Translations under genes and position numbers: made by a program | NCBI GenBank assembly: GCA_017509245.1 | Contig: JAFWQC010000019.1 | Location: 62,001-126,000 of the forward strand | Length of the DNA: 64,000 nt | Reading direction: 5' to 3' | Source: Clostridiales bacterium | GTDB taxonomy: Bacteria > Bacillota > Clostridia > Saccharofermentanales > Saccharofermentanaceae | The notes under the pieces: model-generated | What the model saw: only the letters and a program-made list of their open reading frames with translations | Databases searched by the model: none | Told to the model about the DNA's origin: nothing | Shown: positions 33,505-42,903 of the stretch, piece by piece | Layout: each line of letters begins with the position of its first letter | Numbering within the stretch: position 1 is the stretch's first letter

Positions 33505-34746
33505 TCAGTTCTCGAGCTCTCTGATCTTCTTTATCCTGCTCATTATGAGCGCGGCTATAACGAGGCAGATTCCTGAGACAAAGACTGTTATTGATGAGCC
33601 CATGCCGACACCGCCGCCGGTTGCTTTTCCAACGGCATCCGCCGTGACGCCGCAAAGGCTGTATGCTGCGACATATCCGAGCTGCGAGATGAATCCGAGG
33701 AAGCCCCATGCTCTGCCCTGAAGCTCGTCCGGTATGTTGGTCCTTACAAGGTAATCAAGGCTGTTGTTTGCAAACGGCAGTGCCGCGAAGAAGATGAATC
33801 CGAATGAGCATATGAGTACGGGGTTCTCGAAAACACCGAACATCGCCATTCCCAGCCCCGACACTGCAAGGCCAGTCCAGAGAGCCATTACGAAATGCTT
33901 CCTGATTCCTTTTATTCCGAGCAGGAGGCTTGTTACGAGCATGCCTGAAGCTGCAGCAGTCTCAATGATTCCAAGTGTTTTTGAATCGGAAAATGACAGC
34001 ACGAAGGGTTCACCCAGGACCTGGAACACGCCCATGAACAGGCAGATCAGGGAGGATGCTATGACCAGAACAACGAGGCCTTTCTTGGCAGTGACCGCAG
34101 CCCAGCCTTCCTTCATGCTCTTGAAGAAAGGTTCTTTCTCGACAGGTGCGTTGTTCTTTATGCCGTGTCTTACGATCGCCGCGGCAATGACAGTGAGGAA
34201 GAATGTGCAGATGTCGATTACAAGGATCAGTTTGATGTCGCTGACTGCAAGCAGGAAGCCTGCGATTATCGGCGAGAAGATATATCTGGAGGAACCTGCC
34301 ATCGATACAAGTCCGTTGGCCTTTGAATACTGTTCCTTGGTAAGAAGGTCGGTGATGGTTGCTGTGTAAGCTGGCTCCAGAAGAGCAGAGAAAACAGAGC
34401 TTATCGTGGTGCCGAGATATACCTGCCAGAGTGCGCAGTTGCCCTGAAGCATGCAGATCAGGATGAAGAGAACGCCCAGGCCCGACAGACCGTCGCCGAT
34501 CATCATGAGAAGCCTTCTGTCATAGCGGTCTGCAAGAACGCCCGCCGGCACCTTGAGCAGGAGCCCCGGAAGGAATCCCAGGAGTGTCAGGAGCGACATA
34601 TGTGTTGCGCTTCCTGTCAGATTGTAGATGTAAAGTCCAAGACCGAAGCTCGTTAAGCCGCCGCCTATCGAAGATGCGAATTCCCCTGCCCAGAGGAGAA
34701 GGAATCTGCCGTAATTGTTCTTTGTCTTTGTCATCGTCATATCCAT
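33505..34746 (-). CDS. MFS transporter
   Basis: This protein of about 413 residues has twelve predicted helices and the MFS motif A variant GVLADRYDRRLLMM between helices 2 and 3. The pattern resembles MFS_3/enterobactin-exporter-like (DitE) proteins. I chose the ATG at 34746 because AAAGGCGG lies 8 nt upstream; starts at 34752 and 34779 are in frame and possible. Substrate unknown. It is a single gene, divergent from the small kinase gene. Confidence 0.85.
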   Translation of the reverse strand: MDMTMTKTKNNYGRFLLLWAGEFASSIGGGLTSFGLGLYIYNLTGSATHMSLLTLLGFLPGLLLKVPAGVLADRYDRRLLMMIGDGLSGLGVLFILICMLQGNCALWQVYLGTTISSVFSALLEPAYTATITDLLTKEQYSKANGLVSMAGSSRYIFSPIIAGFLLAVSDIKLILVIDICTFFLTVIAAAIVRHGIKNNAPVEKEPFFKSMKEGWAAVTAKKGLVVLVIASSLICLFMGVFQVLGEPFVLSFSDSKTLGIIETAAASGMLVTSLLLGIKGIRKHFVMALWTGLAVSGLGMAMFGVFENPVLICSFGFIFFAALPFANNSLDYLVRTNIPDELQGRAWGFLGFISQLGYVAAYSLCGVTADAVGKATGGGVGMGSSITVFVSGICLVIAALIMSRIKKIRELEN

Positions 34747-34890
34747 TATCATAACCGCCTTTATGCCTTTTTCTGACAATACTTTATTCCGGGCGGGCTC
34801 AATATACTTGAGATTATCCTTATGTATCCCTTAAATAGTTCTTAAATCGTCTGTGGTAATATTGTTGGAGAAAAAGAGGGGATAAAAACA

Positions 34891-35589
34891 ATGATCTTCG
34901 ACGGAACGCAAAAGTTAATAGGCACCGGCGCACAGGCGGAAGTAGTCCTTTATCAGGGCTATGCCTATAAGATATATAAACCATCGTATCCTTCTGAGTG
35001 GATCGCTTTCGAGAAGCGCCAGCAGCAGGCTGTAAACAAGGCGGGCTTATCTCCGGTGCGCTATTACGATACGGATGATGACCACATTATCAAGATGGAT
35101 TATGTTGAAGGCTGCCAGCTCGAGAAGATCGCCGTCACAGGGGATCTCCGAAGTTTTGACATTATGGCTGACGCTTTCCGTTTTGTGCACGGGAAGAGTA
35201 TCGAAGGCATAGATATGCCGCCTCTTATTGCGACTGCCGGAATGGGCCTGACAGATGAAGCGAAAGCATTTGTCCTGCCTGTCATCGAGGATATTTGCTC
35301 GAAAATGGAGAGCCGCGTTTGCCACCTCGACATGCACTTTCTGAACATAATGGTCCCTGAAGACTTATGCTCTTTCACCCTCATCGACTGGATGAACGCA
35401 AGGCTCGCGCCGCCTGTCTTTGACTACGCGAGGACATATGTTATTTTCGAGGAATTCTCTAAAGAGGCACTTGAGATATACAAGCAGAAAGTGCTCCCCG
35501 GCATGTGGGCTTCCGGCGTTTCTGAAGAAGATTTTGAGAGCGCTCTTGAGGTCTCCAGGATCATAAGAAAACGCGAAAAGAACCAGTGA
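34891..35589 (+). CDS. APH/choline-kinase-like phosphotransferase
   Basis: This 232-residue protein-kinase-like phosphotransferase has a glycine-rich start (LIGTGAQAEV), ATP-anchoring Lys27 in AYKIYK, the catalytic loop HLDMHFLN at 145-152 (His145, Asp147, Asn152) and the metal-binding Asp166 in LIDWMNAR. Family members phosphorylate sugars, choline or antibiotics; here the substrate is unknown. AGAGGGG precedes the ATG. The protein is shorter than most aminoglycoside kinases, so resistance should not be assumed. Confidence 0.85.
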   Translation: MIFDGTQKLIGTGAQAEVVLYQGYAYKIYKPSYPSEWIAFEKRQQQAVNKAGLSPVRYYDTDDDHIIKMDYVEGCQLEKIAVTGDLRSFDIMADAFRFVHGKSIEGIDMPPLIATAGMGLTDEAKAFVLPVIEDICSKMESRVCHLDMHFLNIMVPEDLCSFTLIDWMNARLAPPVFDYARTYVIFEEFSKEALEIYKQKVLPGMWASGVSEEDFESALEVSRIIRKREKNQ

Positions 35590-35637
35590 TAAATACGTCT
35601 GATATCAAGGATACTTTAGCGCATTACAGTGTTTTTC

Positions 35638-35646
35638 TGTTATAAT
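35638..35646 (+). promoter_or_regulatory. Extended -10 of putP
   Basis: TGTTATAAT, a perfect TGn-TATAAT element, 38 bp before the putP start. Confidence 0.6.
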
Positions 35647-35684
35647 GCAAGAGTTTTAAAACACGATTTCCAAAGGAGTATGTT

Positions 35685-37235
35685 ATGGACAAGATCATTG
35701 CTTTCATACTCTATTTCGTGGTTGTCCTTGCTATCGGAATTTATTTTTTCATTAAGAGTAAGGGCGGTGACGAGAAAGAGTATTTCTTAGGCGGTCGTCA
35801 CATGGGTCCTTTTGTTACTGCGATGAGTGCGCAGGCATCGGACATGAGCGGCTGGCTCCTGATGGGTTTCCCTGGTTCGCTTTTCGCGTTAGGCATGGGA
35901 CAGGTTTGGATCGGTATCGGTTTGGCATTAGGAACAGCTGCCAACTGGATCTTTGTAGCTACAAGGCTCCGCCGCTTTTCAAAAGCTTCCGGTGACTCGA
36001 TCACGCTGCCGCAGTACCTCACAAACAGATTCGCAAGCAAGAGTTCTGTTTTGAAGGTCATCTGCGCCATCATCTTCCTCATCAGCTTTACTATCTATGT
36101 TGCTTCTGCTTTCGTTGCAGGCACAACGGTTTTCGCATCAGTACTGCCCTGGTTCGATGCACACCAGCATCTCGCCATGATCATCTTTGCAGTATTGATC
36201 CTCATCTACACATTTCTGGGCGGTTATAAGGCCGTTTGCTGGACAGACTTCTTCCAGGGCCTCATGATGCTCATCGCGCTCCTCGCAGTACCGATTGTCA
36301 TGAACGCGGTAGGTCACTTTGATACGGCATATTACAGCGCATTCGACGATGGCGTTACTGCATTCGGCACGAATCCTTTCACAGCTCCCTGGCAGGAGAT
36401 CGTGACTGGTCTGGGCTGGGGTCTCGGCTACTTCGGTATGCCTCACATCCTTGTCCGCTTCATGTCCATCGAGAAGCCTTCGCAGATCAAGAAATCCGCT
36501 ACAGTTGCTATCATCTGGGTCGTTCTCACACTGGGCTCAGCTGCAGTTATCGCTTACCTCGGAAGAACTTACATTATGAGCAACGGCGAGTCTCTTGCCG
36601 GATTCCTTCTCCCCGAAAGTCACGAAAAGAGGATCTTCATCGAAATCGTCAGCGACATTTTCCCGGGCTTCATCGCCGGTATCCTGCTTTCAGCGATCAT
36701 CGCTGCCGCAATGTCTACTGCTGACTCCCAGCTCCTCGTTGCTTCTTCCGCATTCACGAGCGACATCTATAAGCCCCTTATCCGCAAGAATAAAGCTTCC
36801 GACAAGGAAATGCTCTGGCTCGGTCGTATCGTTGTTCTCGTTGTTGCAGTCGTTGCATTCTTCATTGCACGCATCGGTCTTGACGACGATAAGTCATGGG
36901 CTTCCAACATCATGAAAATGGTTGAGAACGCATGGGGACTCTTCGGTTCATCCTTCGGTCCCGTCGTCATCCTCTCACTGTTCTGGAAGCGCTTTAACTA
37001 CAAGGGCGCCGTCGCAGGCATCATCGCAGGAGCAGTTGCCGACATCTGTTGGCTTCTCTTCTTCACAAATACGATCATACCTGCTATCGTATCCAGCACA
37101 GGCGTTTACGAGATTGTCCCCGGCTTCATCTGCGGTCTCATCGTTGCAGTTTTAGTAACTATTATTACGAAGGCACCCAATCAGGAAGTCAACGCAATCT
37201 ACGCAAGAGCAACAGACAAGTCTATAGACGATTGA
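35685..37235 (+). CDS. putP: Sodium/proline symporter
   Basis: This 516-residue member of the sodium:solute symporter family has about thirteen helices. SAQASDMSGWLLMGFPG near residue 45-60 and AAAMSTADSQLLVASSAF near 340-357 are the Na+-binding signatures of PutP (the SxADSQLL segment). It imports proline with Na+. AAAGGAG sits 8 nt before the ATG. It has its own extended -10 promoter and a strong terminator, so it is a one-gene unit. Confidence 0.92.
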   Translation: MDKIIAFILYFVVVLAIGIYFFIKSKGGDEKEYFLGGRHMGPFVTAMSAQASDMSGWLLMGFPGSLFALGMGQVWIGIGLALGTAANWIFVATRLRRFSKASGDSITLPQYLTNRFASKSSVLKVICAIIFLISFTIYVASAFVAGTTVFASVLPWFDAHQHLAMIIFAVLILIYTFLGGYKAVCWTDFFQGLMMLIALLAVPIVMNAVGHFDTAYYSAFDDGVTAFGTNPFTAPWQEIVTGLGWGLGYFGMPHILVRFMSIEKPSQIKKSATVAIIWVVLTLGSAAVIAYLGRTYIMSNGESLAGFLLPESHEKRIFIEIVSDIFPGFIAGILLSAIIAAAMSTADSQLLVASSAFTSDIYKPLIRKNKASDKEMLWLGRIVVLVVAVVAFFIARIGLDDDKSWASNIMKMVENAWGLFGSSFGPVVILSLFWKRFNYKGAVAGIIAGAVADICWLLFFTNTIIPAIVSSTGVYEIVPGFICGLIVAVLVTIITKAPNQEVNAIYARATDKSIDD

Positions 37236-37263
37236 TCTTTTGCATCAGTTGATTAAGATTAAG

Positions 37264-37300
37264 CCCCGCGGAAGTGAAATGCTCCGCGGGGTTGTTTATT
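37264..37300 (+). terminator. Terminator of putP
   Basis: CCCCGCGGA (37264-37272) pairs with TCCGCGGGG (37283-37291), then TTGTTTATT. Confidence 0.85.
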
Positions 37301-37331
37301 GTGGTTGTAAGTGGGAAGGGGCGGGTGTGTT

Positions 37332-40004
37332 TTATGCCAGCTCAACCTCGATCACATCACCGATCTTGTCCTTGGGAAGCACGTCCGCGCCTTCACTTAC
37401 AAGGACGCCGTCGACCGTGATCTTTCTGACAGAAGAAGCGGCGCCGGTATTCTTATATACGACCTTCACGGGTCTGCCGTTGAATTCGAAGCTTACCGAA
37501 GCCATGCCGTCGGGATCGAACTGTGACGGTAATAACCCGGGCTCGAAAACCATATCTCCAAATGACCCCTTTATGCCGAACATTTCAGTCAGGACAGTGA
37601 GCATTAGCCAGCTCGCCGCGCCCGTGAGATAGTGGTAAACACCGCGGCCCTTAGGGTCAAAATATTCAGGAACGCCGGGGTATATCCTGCTCGAACCGAA
37701 GTCTGTGGCGTGGCGGTAAAGTGTGCCCAATACCTTCCAGCCCTCTTCCTTAAAGCCTCTGGTATAGAGGGCGTTGCTGAACATGACAGTCATGTGGGAG
37801 AAGACCGCGCCGTTTTCCTTCTGGCCGTAGGAGAAGCCGAACATGCGGCCCATGTTGGTCTTGACCTCATGGAAGTCGGTGTTGAGCTTGTAGCCTCCGA
37901 TAGAGGCGTCGTAGATGTATTTGTCTGCTGATCTGACGATCTCGGGAATCTGGTCGTCAGTCGCGACTCCGGACATTATGGTGAAGACTTCGCCTGTGAG
38001 CATCATGGCCGGTCTGCCGTGATTGTCGCCGTTCTTTTCGAGAGCGTTGCCGTCGTTATCGTAGTAGCCGTTATAGCGGGAATAACCGTCCGGATCCGTG
38101 AACCATTCGGTGGCTCTGATGTGGGAAGTGATCCAGTCTGCCTTCTTATCGAGGTCGGAAGCGAGAAGGTCGATGTCAAAGACCTTCTTAACGCCTGAGA
38201 AACCTGTTTTAACACTGTTACAATAGCTCAGCAGTATGCTCTGAAGCTTATCTGCGTCAAATACCCCAAGGAGCCCTTCAAGTTCTTCGCAGGCCTCAAC
38301 CGAGTCTACGCCGTAAGCCTTTTTGTACTCTCTGAGGATCGAAGCGAGCTTTTTATAGTTGCCTGCATAAGCGGCCGTGAAGGCCACACTCTCACCCTTA
38401 TCCTTGCCCATGTCGAGAGCATCGTTCCAGTCGGCGCCCCTAAGCTTCATGTGACCGTGCTCACCTACATCGAAGAAAGAGGCAAAATTCTGAAGCAGGA
38501 GGTGCTCCAGCACCGTGCCTTCAGAACGTGCGCCGGAAAGATCAGTATCCTTATCCAGGAGCTCCTCGCCGCGCATGACCTGGCGGTCGATGAAGTAAGG
38601 AGCTTTCTCGTCTAAGATCTTAAGGTCGCCTGTCTGCCTGATATAAAGGTCCATGGTCATGAAAGGCCACATCGCGTGATCCATCCAGACTCTGGTGATG
38701 CCGTTCCTGTCAGCTATGAATTCGCCGCTTCCGCTGCCGATTATGGTGGCATTCGTGCCGTCGCATCTTACGCCGCCGAAGTTATCGACGAGCATGCCTC
38801 TGACGTCCGACGGATCCATAATGATGAGCGCCAGACAGTCCTGCCAGAGATCTCTCCAACCTCTGCCGCCCTTGCCGTAATCGTGGTGCGGCAGGAACGA
38901 GCAGCCGTAAATGCGGCGGAGCATCGGCTGCACGCCGACCCAGTACATCCAGTTGTCGAATGCCTGATCGCCCGTGTGGAAGCTGATGTTGTTCTTTTTA
39001 TCCCAGTATTCTTTGTTTTTTGTTAGCCCGGCCTCGAAAACCTCACTTGAAAGATACCGCAAGACCTTATCCTGAAGCGCCTTTGCGGCGGAAAGGATAT
39101 CTTCCTCAGTATCGGAGGGATTATCTATGTCATCTGTTGCGAGCGCGAAAATATACTCCAAAGATCCGCCCGGCTCCAGTGTTCTCTTGTCGAACATCGC
39201 GGCGCCCATGGCCTCAAAACCGTCAACTCTAGCACCGGGCAAGGATGCGGGCGTGCCCGTTACCGGGAAGACCGGATTATCAAATGCACCGCCCTCGCCG
39301 ATGAAGTCCTCAGCGACAGGGCAAAAGGATACGGGCTTTGCACCGTTTCCTTCGGAAGCGAAGAAACCGTATATGACCTTGTTTCTCCTGTGGCCTCTCT
39401 CATCGAATGTGAGGGTGGGGTTATTTACAACACCATATTCAGTTACCGCCATGCGGTTGAGCATCGACGTAACGTTCCTGTGGTCTCTGATATTGTCGGC
39501 CGAGCGGCCGTAGACCGGCGTTGCCGCCGTGGGAGTGAAAGTGACAGGGGATGATCCCGTGTTCGTGATCTTCACTAGTGTCAGTTCCACGCAGTCGGAG
39601 GTCATGACGGGCACAAAAGTGGTGACTTCGGTCTTCACGGAAGTGCCTGTTATCTCACGGACAACTTTCTGCCAGAGAAGACCGCCATAGAGGGTGACTT
39701 TGTCTTTGGAGGCGGTGAATTTTCGAGCATTGGAAGAAGCGGAAGCGCCGGTCGCGGAAACCAGGGTGCCGTCTTCAAAGTACAGCCAGAAATTTCTGGT
39801 CGAGCGGTTGTTGTGAAGGTTGTCGGATGACACGGGTTCTAAGATGAACGTGTTCTGGGAGGTCTTGAGGTCGCCTCCGAAAGCGGGTGTAAGTGATTCC
39901 ATCATGCCGCTCGGTGAGCCGTCCGGGAAATACAGGTAGCTGTACAGATCGGGATCTTCTAATCTAAACGTGCCTTTGCTGTCAATGAATTCGTAACCTT
40001 TCAT
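37332..40004 (-). CDS. GH94-family glycoside phosphorylase
   Basis: This 890-residue cytoplasmic enzyme has an N-terminal beta-sandwich (about 1-270), a linker helix region and an (alpha/alpha)6 barrel (about 330-830), then a short beta C-terminus. GGRGWRDLWQDCLALI and GADWNDALDMG carry the family acid and sugar-binding residues; the Asp of DWND is the expected general acid. GH94 enzymes split a beta-glucosidic disaccharide with phosphate, saving ATP. The protein is longer than classical cellobiose phosphorylase, and the exact linkage cannot be told from sequence. The ATG at 40004 has AAGGAG 8 nt upstream. It diverges from the second XRE regulator. Confidence 0.85.
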   Translation of the reverse strand: MKGYEFIDSKGTFRLEDPDLYSYLYFPDGSPSGMMESLTPAFGGDLKTSQNTFILEPVSSDNLHNNRSTRNFWLYFEDGTLVSATGASASSNARKFTASKDKVTLYGGLLWQKVVREITGTSVKTEVTTFVPVMTSDCVELTLVKITNTGSSPVTFTPTAATPVYGRSADNIRDHRNVTSMLNRMAVTEYGVVNNPTLTFDERGHRRNKVIYGFFASEGNGAKPVSFCPVAEDFIGEGGAFDNPVFPVTGTPASLPGARVDGFEAMGAAMFDKRTLEPGGSLEYIFALATDDIDNPSDTEEDILSAAKALQDKVLRYLSSEVFEAGLTKNKEYWDKKNNISFHTGDQAFDNWMYWVGVQPMLRRIYGCSFLPHHDYGKGGRGWRDLWQDCLALIIMDPSDVRGMLVDNFGGVRCDGTNATIIGSGSGEFIADRNGITRVWMDHAMWPFMTMDLYIRQTGDLKILDEKAPYFIDRQVMRGEELLDKDTDLSGARSEGTVLEHLLLQNFASFFDVGEHGHMKLRGADWNDALDMGKDKGESVAFTAAYAGNYKKLASILREYKKAYGVDSVEACEELEGLLGVFDADKLQSILLSYCNSVKTGFSGVKKVFDIDLLASDLDKKADWITSHIRATEWFTDPDGYSRYNGYYDNDGNALEKNGDNHGRPAMMLTGEVFTIMSGVATDDQIPEIVRSADKYIYDASIGGYKLNTDFHEVKTNMGRMFGFSYGQKENGAVFSHMTVMFSNALYTRGFKEEGWKVLGTLYRHATDFGSSRIYPGVPEYFDPKGRGVYHYLTGAASWLMLTVLTEMFGIKGSFGDMVFEPGLLPSQFDPDGMASVSFEFNGRPVKVVYKNTGAASSVRKITVDGVLVSEGADVLPKDKIGDVIEVELA

Positions 40005-40096
40005 GCATGAATCTCCTTGTTGGCGTGTGTGCTGAAATTACAGCTTTCCCGTACGTTACTTACATAAGCCCCACACTCAACGCAAGAACAGCCGTT

Positions 40097-40107
40097 TATA
40101 ATATAAT
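40097..40107 (+). promoter_or_regulatory. Overlapping -10 elements of the second XRE gene
   Basis: TATAATATAAT gives two overlapping TATAAT boxes. The operator palindrome follows about 25 bp downstream. Confidence 0.45.
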
Positions 40108-40131
40108 ACTAGCGGATTCTGCCGGAATCGA

Positions 40132-40150
40132 TTAGACATACCGTGTCTAA
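40132..40150. promoter_or_regulatory. Inverted repeat operator of the second XRE gene
   Basis: TTAGACA-TACCG-TGTCTAA has perfect 7-bp arms. The core GACATACCGTGTC matches the operator at 10051-10067. In both cases CTCG[C/T]TTTGTGTC follows about 28 bp further on. Confidence 0.7.
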
Positions 40151-40238
40151 ATGTTCAAAAAACGACATTTCTCGCTTTGTGTCGTGTATTTTTTCCAAAG
40201 CCGGACGTATCCTGACGTTGCCTGAAAGGAGGTCACAA

Positions 40239-41360
40239 GTGACTTTGGATCAGAAAAAGACCGGACAATTTCTTAAGGCCTTGCGCAATGAGAAGAAACT
40301 GACCCAGGAACAGCTGGCTGATCAGTTCAATGTCAGCAACAGATCCGTCTCAAGATGGGAGACCGGATCCAATCTTCCTGATATCTCATTGCTGGTCGAG
40401 ATAGCCGATTTCTATGATGTCGATGTAAGAGAGATCATAGACGGGGAAAGGAAAAGCGAGATGATGGATAAAGAAACAAGAGAGGTCGCTGAGAAGATGG
40501 CGACCTATGCGGGCAATGAGAAGGACCGCATGCTTAAAGGCGTTCAGACAGCGGGAATAGCGGGAGTAGTGATCACATTATTAGCTATTATCATGCAGAT
40601 AAGGGGATATGACGTTTACAAGCCTGATGTGAACAGATCATTGGGAATATTCCTGACATTTCTGGCCTTTACCGCAATGTCGGTTCTCACATTGTATGTG
40701 ACCGGAATCCTTAAAAAGATAAGCAAGCACAGAAAGATCGTAATACTGATAAGGGTATTGACGATCATCCTTCTGGTTGCGGTAACGCATTGTGTGCTCG
40801 GAGGTTTTCTGGTGGTAGGCCTGTTCGCAGTGAGCATTTACAGCGCGAAGGTCAAGGTCACGAACGATACTGCTGATTACAACACTTATATCCACAGTCG
40901 GGAGATCGATACTGAATACATGATGGGAAAACAGCCGATCTTTGATATCTTCCCTGAGACACTCAATGCACCTGTTGATGAATTCCAGATCACGTACTAT
41001 AACCCGTGGGATCCACAGTACATCGTATACATGACTTTGGATTACGGCGATGAGTATGATGCGGAGATCGCAAGACTTGAAGAGATCGGCGTTGAGGACT
41101 ATGAGGGCATCTACACAGTTACGGGCGAGCCGGCGGGATACGATATCGTCGCGATGGATTCAGATGAATACCACGGCTTCGTCTATGCGATGATACCTGA
41201 GAACGGCACGGGCAACACGAAGATCACATACTGCGCGGTCGTGTTCTGCAATTACTTCCTTGATGTCGATGTTCACGACTACATGAAGGATCAGTACTTG
41301 CTTCCGGGATTCGATGCGGGTAAAAATAATCCGTATAAGAAACAGATGATGGGCAAATGA
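40239..41360 (+). CDS. XRE-family regulator with membrane and extracytoplasmic domains
   Basis: In this 373-residue protein, an N-terminal Cro/C1 helix-turn-helix (about 8-63, TQEQLADQFNVSNRSVSRWE) is near-identical in layout to the protein at 9442-9957. About four helices follow (110-220), then a C-terminal domain of about 150 residues rich in Asp, Tyr and Pro. I recognise no family for that domain. GTG at 40239 is chosen because AGGAGG lies 6 nt upstream. The next gene starts 7 bp after the stop, so it is an operon. Confidence 0.82.
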   Translation: MTLDQKKTGQFLKALRNEKKLTQEQLADQFNVSNRSVSRWETGSNLPDISLLVEIADFYDVDVREIIDGERKSEMMDKETREVAEKMATYAGNEKDRMLKGVQTAGIAGVVITLLAIIMQIRGYDVYKPDVNRSLGIFLTFLAFTAMSVLTLYVTGILKKISKHRKIVILIRVLTIILLVAVTHCVLGGFLVVGLFAVSIYSAKVKVTNDTADYNTYIHSREIDTEYMMGKQPIFDIFPETLNAPVDEFQITYYNPWDPQYIVYMTLDYGDEYDAEIARLEEIGVEDYEGIYTVTGEPAGYDIVAMDSDEYHGFVYAMIPENGTGNTKITYCAVVFCNYFLDVDVHDYMKDQYLLPGFDAGKNNPYKKQMMGK

Positions 41361-41367
41361 GGAGAAG

Positions 41368-42777
41368 ATGGCAAAAGCGGATAAGACAAAACGGATACTG
41401 ATCTTCTGTCTGATCATTACGGTTATGACCTTCCTAAAGGTCATGCTCTGGAATTTCGGCGATCTTGACGAGCTCTGGAACTATAACCTGAGCAGAGGGA
41501 TCGTAATGGGGATGGTCCCTTACCGTGATTTCAACATGGTCCTGACTCCGCTGTTTGCTTTCGTTAATTCTTTTGCGCTCCTTTTGAGCAGATCCCTGAT
41601 CGCTTACAGGATCTCCTGTTCTCTGATCCTTACTGTTCTTATGCTGCTGGTCTTCAAAGCAGTATATGACAGGACGAACGAATACTATGCAATGCCTTCG
41701 GCGCTTATCTGCCTGCTGTTCTCGGGCGTTGTCACATATAACACACTCTTTATGATATTCGCGTTATCGGTTTATATGCTCTTAGCGCGCGAAAACAAGT
41801 CTTCAGGGAATTTTCTTATTGGAATATCCGCCGCCTGTGCTGCCCTCTCAAGGCAGACATCAGGCGGCGTTCTGATTATTCTGGTGTTCATTATCCTTTT
41901 AAGTCCTTTAAGCGGAGCATCAGGCGCGAAGCAAAGGGCCAGAAATATCCTTATGTATCTGGCCGGGGGAGCAGTCCCGTGTGTCCTTTTCCTTATATAT
42001 CTCCTTGCCACAGGCTCTTTCAGTTCGTTCTGGGAATACTGCTTCTTCGGGCTTTTTGCGTTCGGAAGCGGCAACGGGCTCTTCGAGATTTCCGCAGTAC
42101 CTTATCTTCTTGTCGCGCTTGCAGGGATTGCCTGTGATGTCGTGCTTATGAAGACTGACTTTAAGGCTTCTCTACCGCATCTGCTTACCGGCGTCACGGT
42201 GCTTCTTATAAGTGTTCCGATCGTCGAGAGCATGCATACAGCTTATTCAGCCATATGGTTCTCGATCCCTGTAGTCCTGTTCATCAGAAAGCGCTTCGGG
42301 GGCCAGCTCAGCAGAAAGATATCTGTACTTCTTTCTGCGATTCTCGCGGTCGCCGTTTCCGCAATGACGGTTGCCGGGACAGCCGGTTGCGCTGTCGTCA
42401 AAGGCTCTTCCGAATTGAAGGGGATTGTTGCAGATACTGCTTTGATAACGGATTATGCGACTCTTGCCATGAAGAATAAAGAGTATGAAGAGATGGGCTA
42501 CAGAGTGACTACGCTTTCTAATTCTGCTGTTCTGGTATCTGTAGCAGAAGGTGATATTGACCCTGTTTTCGATATGTTCAACAAAGGCAACTTCGGCCGT
42601 AAGGAGCCCATGGAGTATGTTGAGGAAGTCTTAAGCAGGCAGGATGCCCTTATCCTCATGCCTGACGATTATCCCACAGAGGGCTGGCAGAATCCTGAAG
42701 GCATATATGAATATGTCACCTCGCACTGTGAAGTTATCGGTTCCTACGGAAGATTTAAGTGGTATAAGCCGGTTTAG
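41368..42777 (+). CDS. GT39-like membrane protein
   Basis: This 469-residue polytopic protein has about eleven helices. After the first helix comes DLDELWNYNLSRG, followed by MVPYRDFNMVLTP. The acidic D-x-D-E cluster and the Tyr-Arg-Asp...Pro pattern in the first outer loop are typical of polyprenyl-phosphate-sugar-dependent glycosyltransferases (PMT/ArnT clan). A soluble C-terminal region (about 345-469) follows. GAGGAG precedes the ATG. It is co-transcribed with the XRE-membrane regulator, which suggests the regulator controls a surface-glycan step. Confidence 0.7.
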   Translation: MAKADKTKRILIFCLIITVMTFLKVMLWNFGDLDELWNYNLSRGIVMGMVPYRDFNMVLTPLFAFVNSFALLLSRSLIAYRISCSLILTVLMLLVFKAVYDRTNEYYAMPSALICLLFSGVVTYNTLFMIFALSVYMLLARENKSSGNFLIGISAACAALSRQTSGGVLIILVFIILLSPLSGASGAKQRARNILMYLAGGAVPCVLFLIYLLATGSFSSFWEYCFFGLFAFGSGNGLFEISAVPYLLVALAGIACDVVLMKTDFKASLPHLLTGVTVLLISVPIVESMHTAYSAIWFSIPVVLFIRKRFGGQLSRKISVLLSAILAVAVSAMTVAGTAGCAVVKGSSELKGIVADTALITDYATLAMKNKEYEEMGYRVTTLSNSAVLVSVAEGDIDPVFDMFNKGNFGRKEPMEYVEEVLSRQDALILMPDDYPTEGWQNPEGIYEYVTSHCEVIGSYGRFKWYKPV

Positions 42778-42830
42778 GGACATTCTCGAGATTGCATAAA
42801 AACAACGGAGTCACGGGCGCTTATTTTTTA

Positions 42831-42860
42831 TAGACAAGCGCGCATTTATTCTTTTATAAT
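42831..42860 (+). promoter_or_regulatory. Promoter of the hybrid histidine kinase gene
   Basis: TAGACA (42831-42836), 18 bp, TATAAT (42855-42860). GCGCTT and AAGCGC (about 42818-42840) form an inverted repeat over the -35. Confidence 0.55.
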
Positions 42861-42903
42861 TTTTCCCGAAAGAGTAAAGACCAGCTATTGAGAGGGGCAC
42901 TTG

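Noticed and set aside
34891..35589. Aminoglycoside resistance kinase
   Set aside because: Only the generic APH fold motifs are present and the protein is short; nothing indicates an antibiotic substrate.
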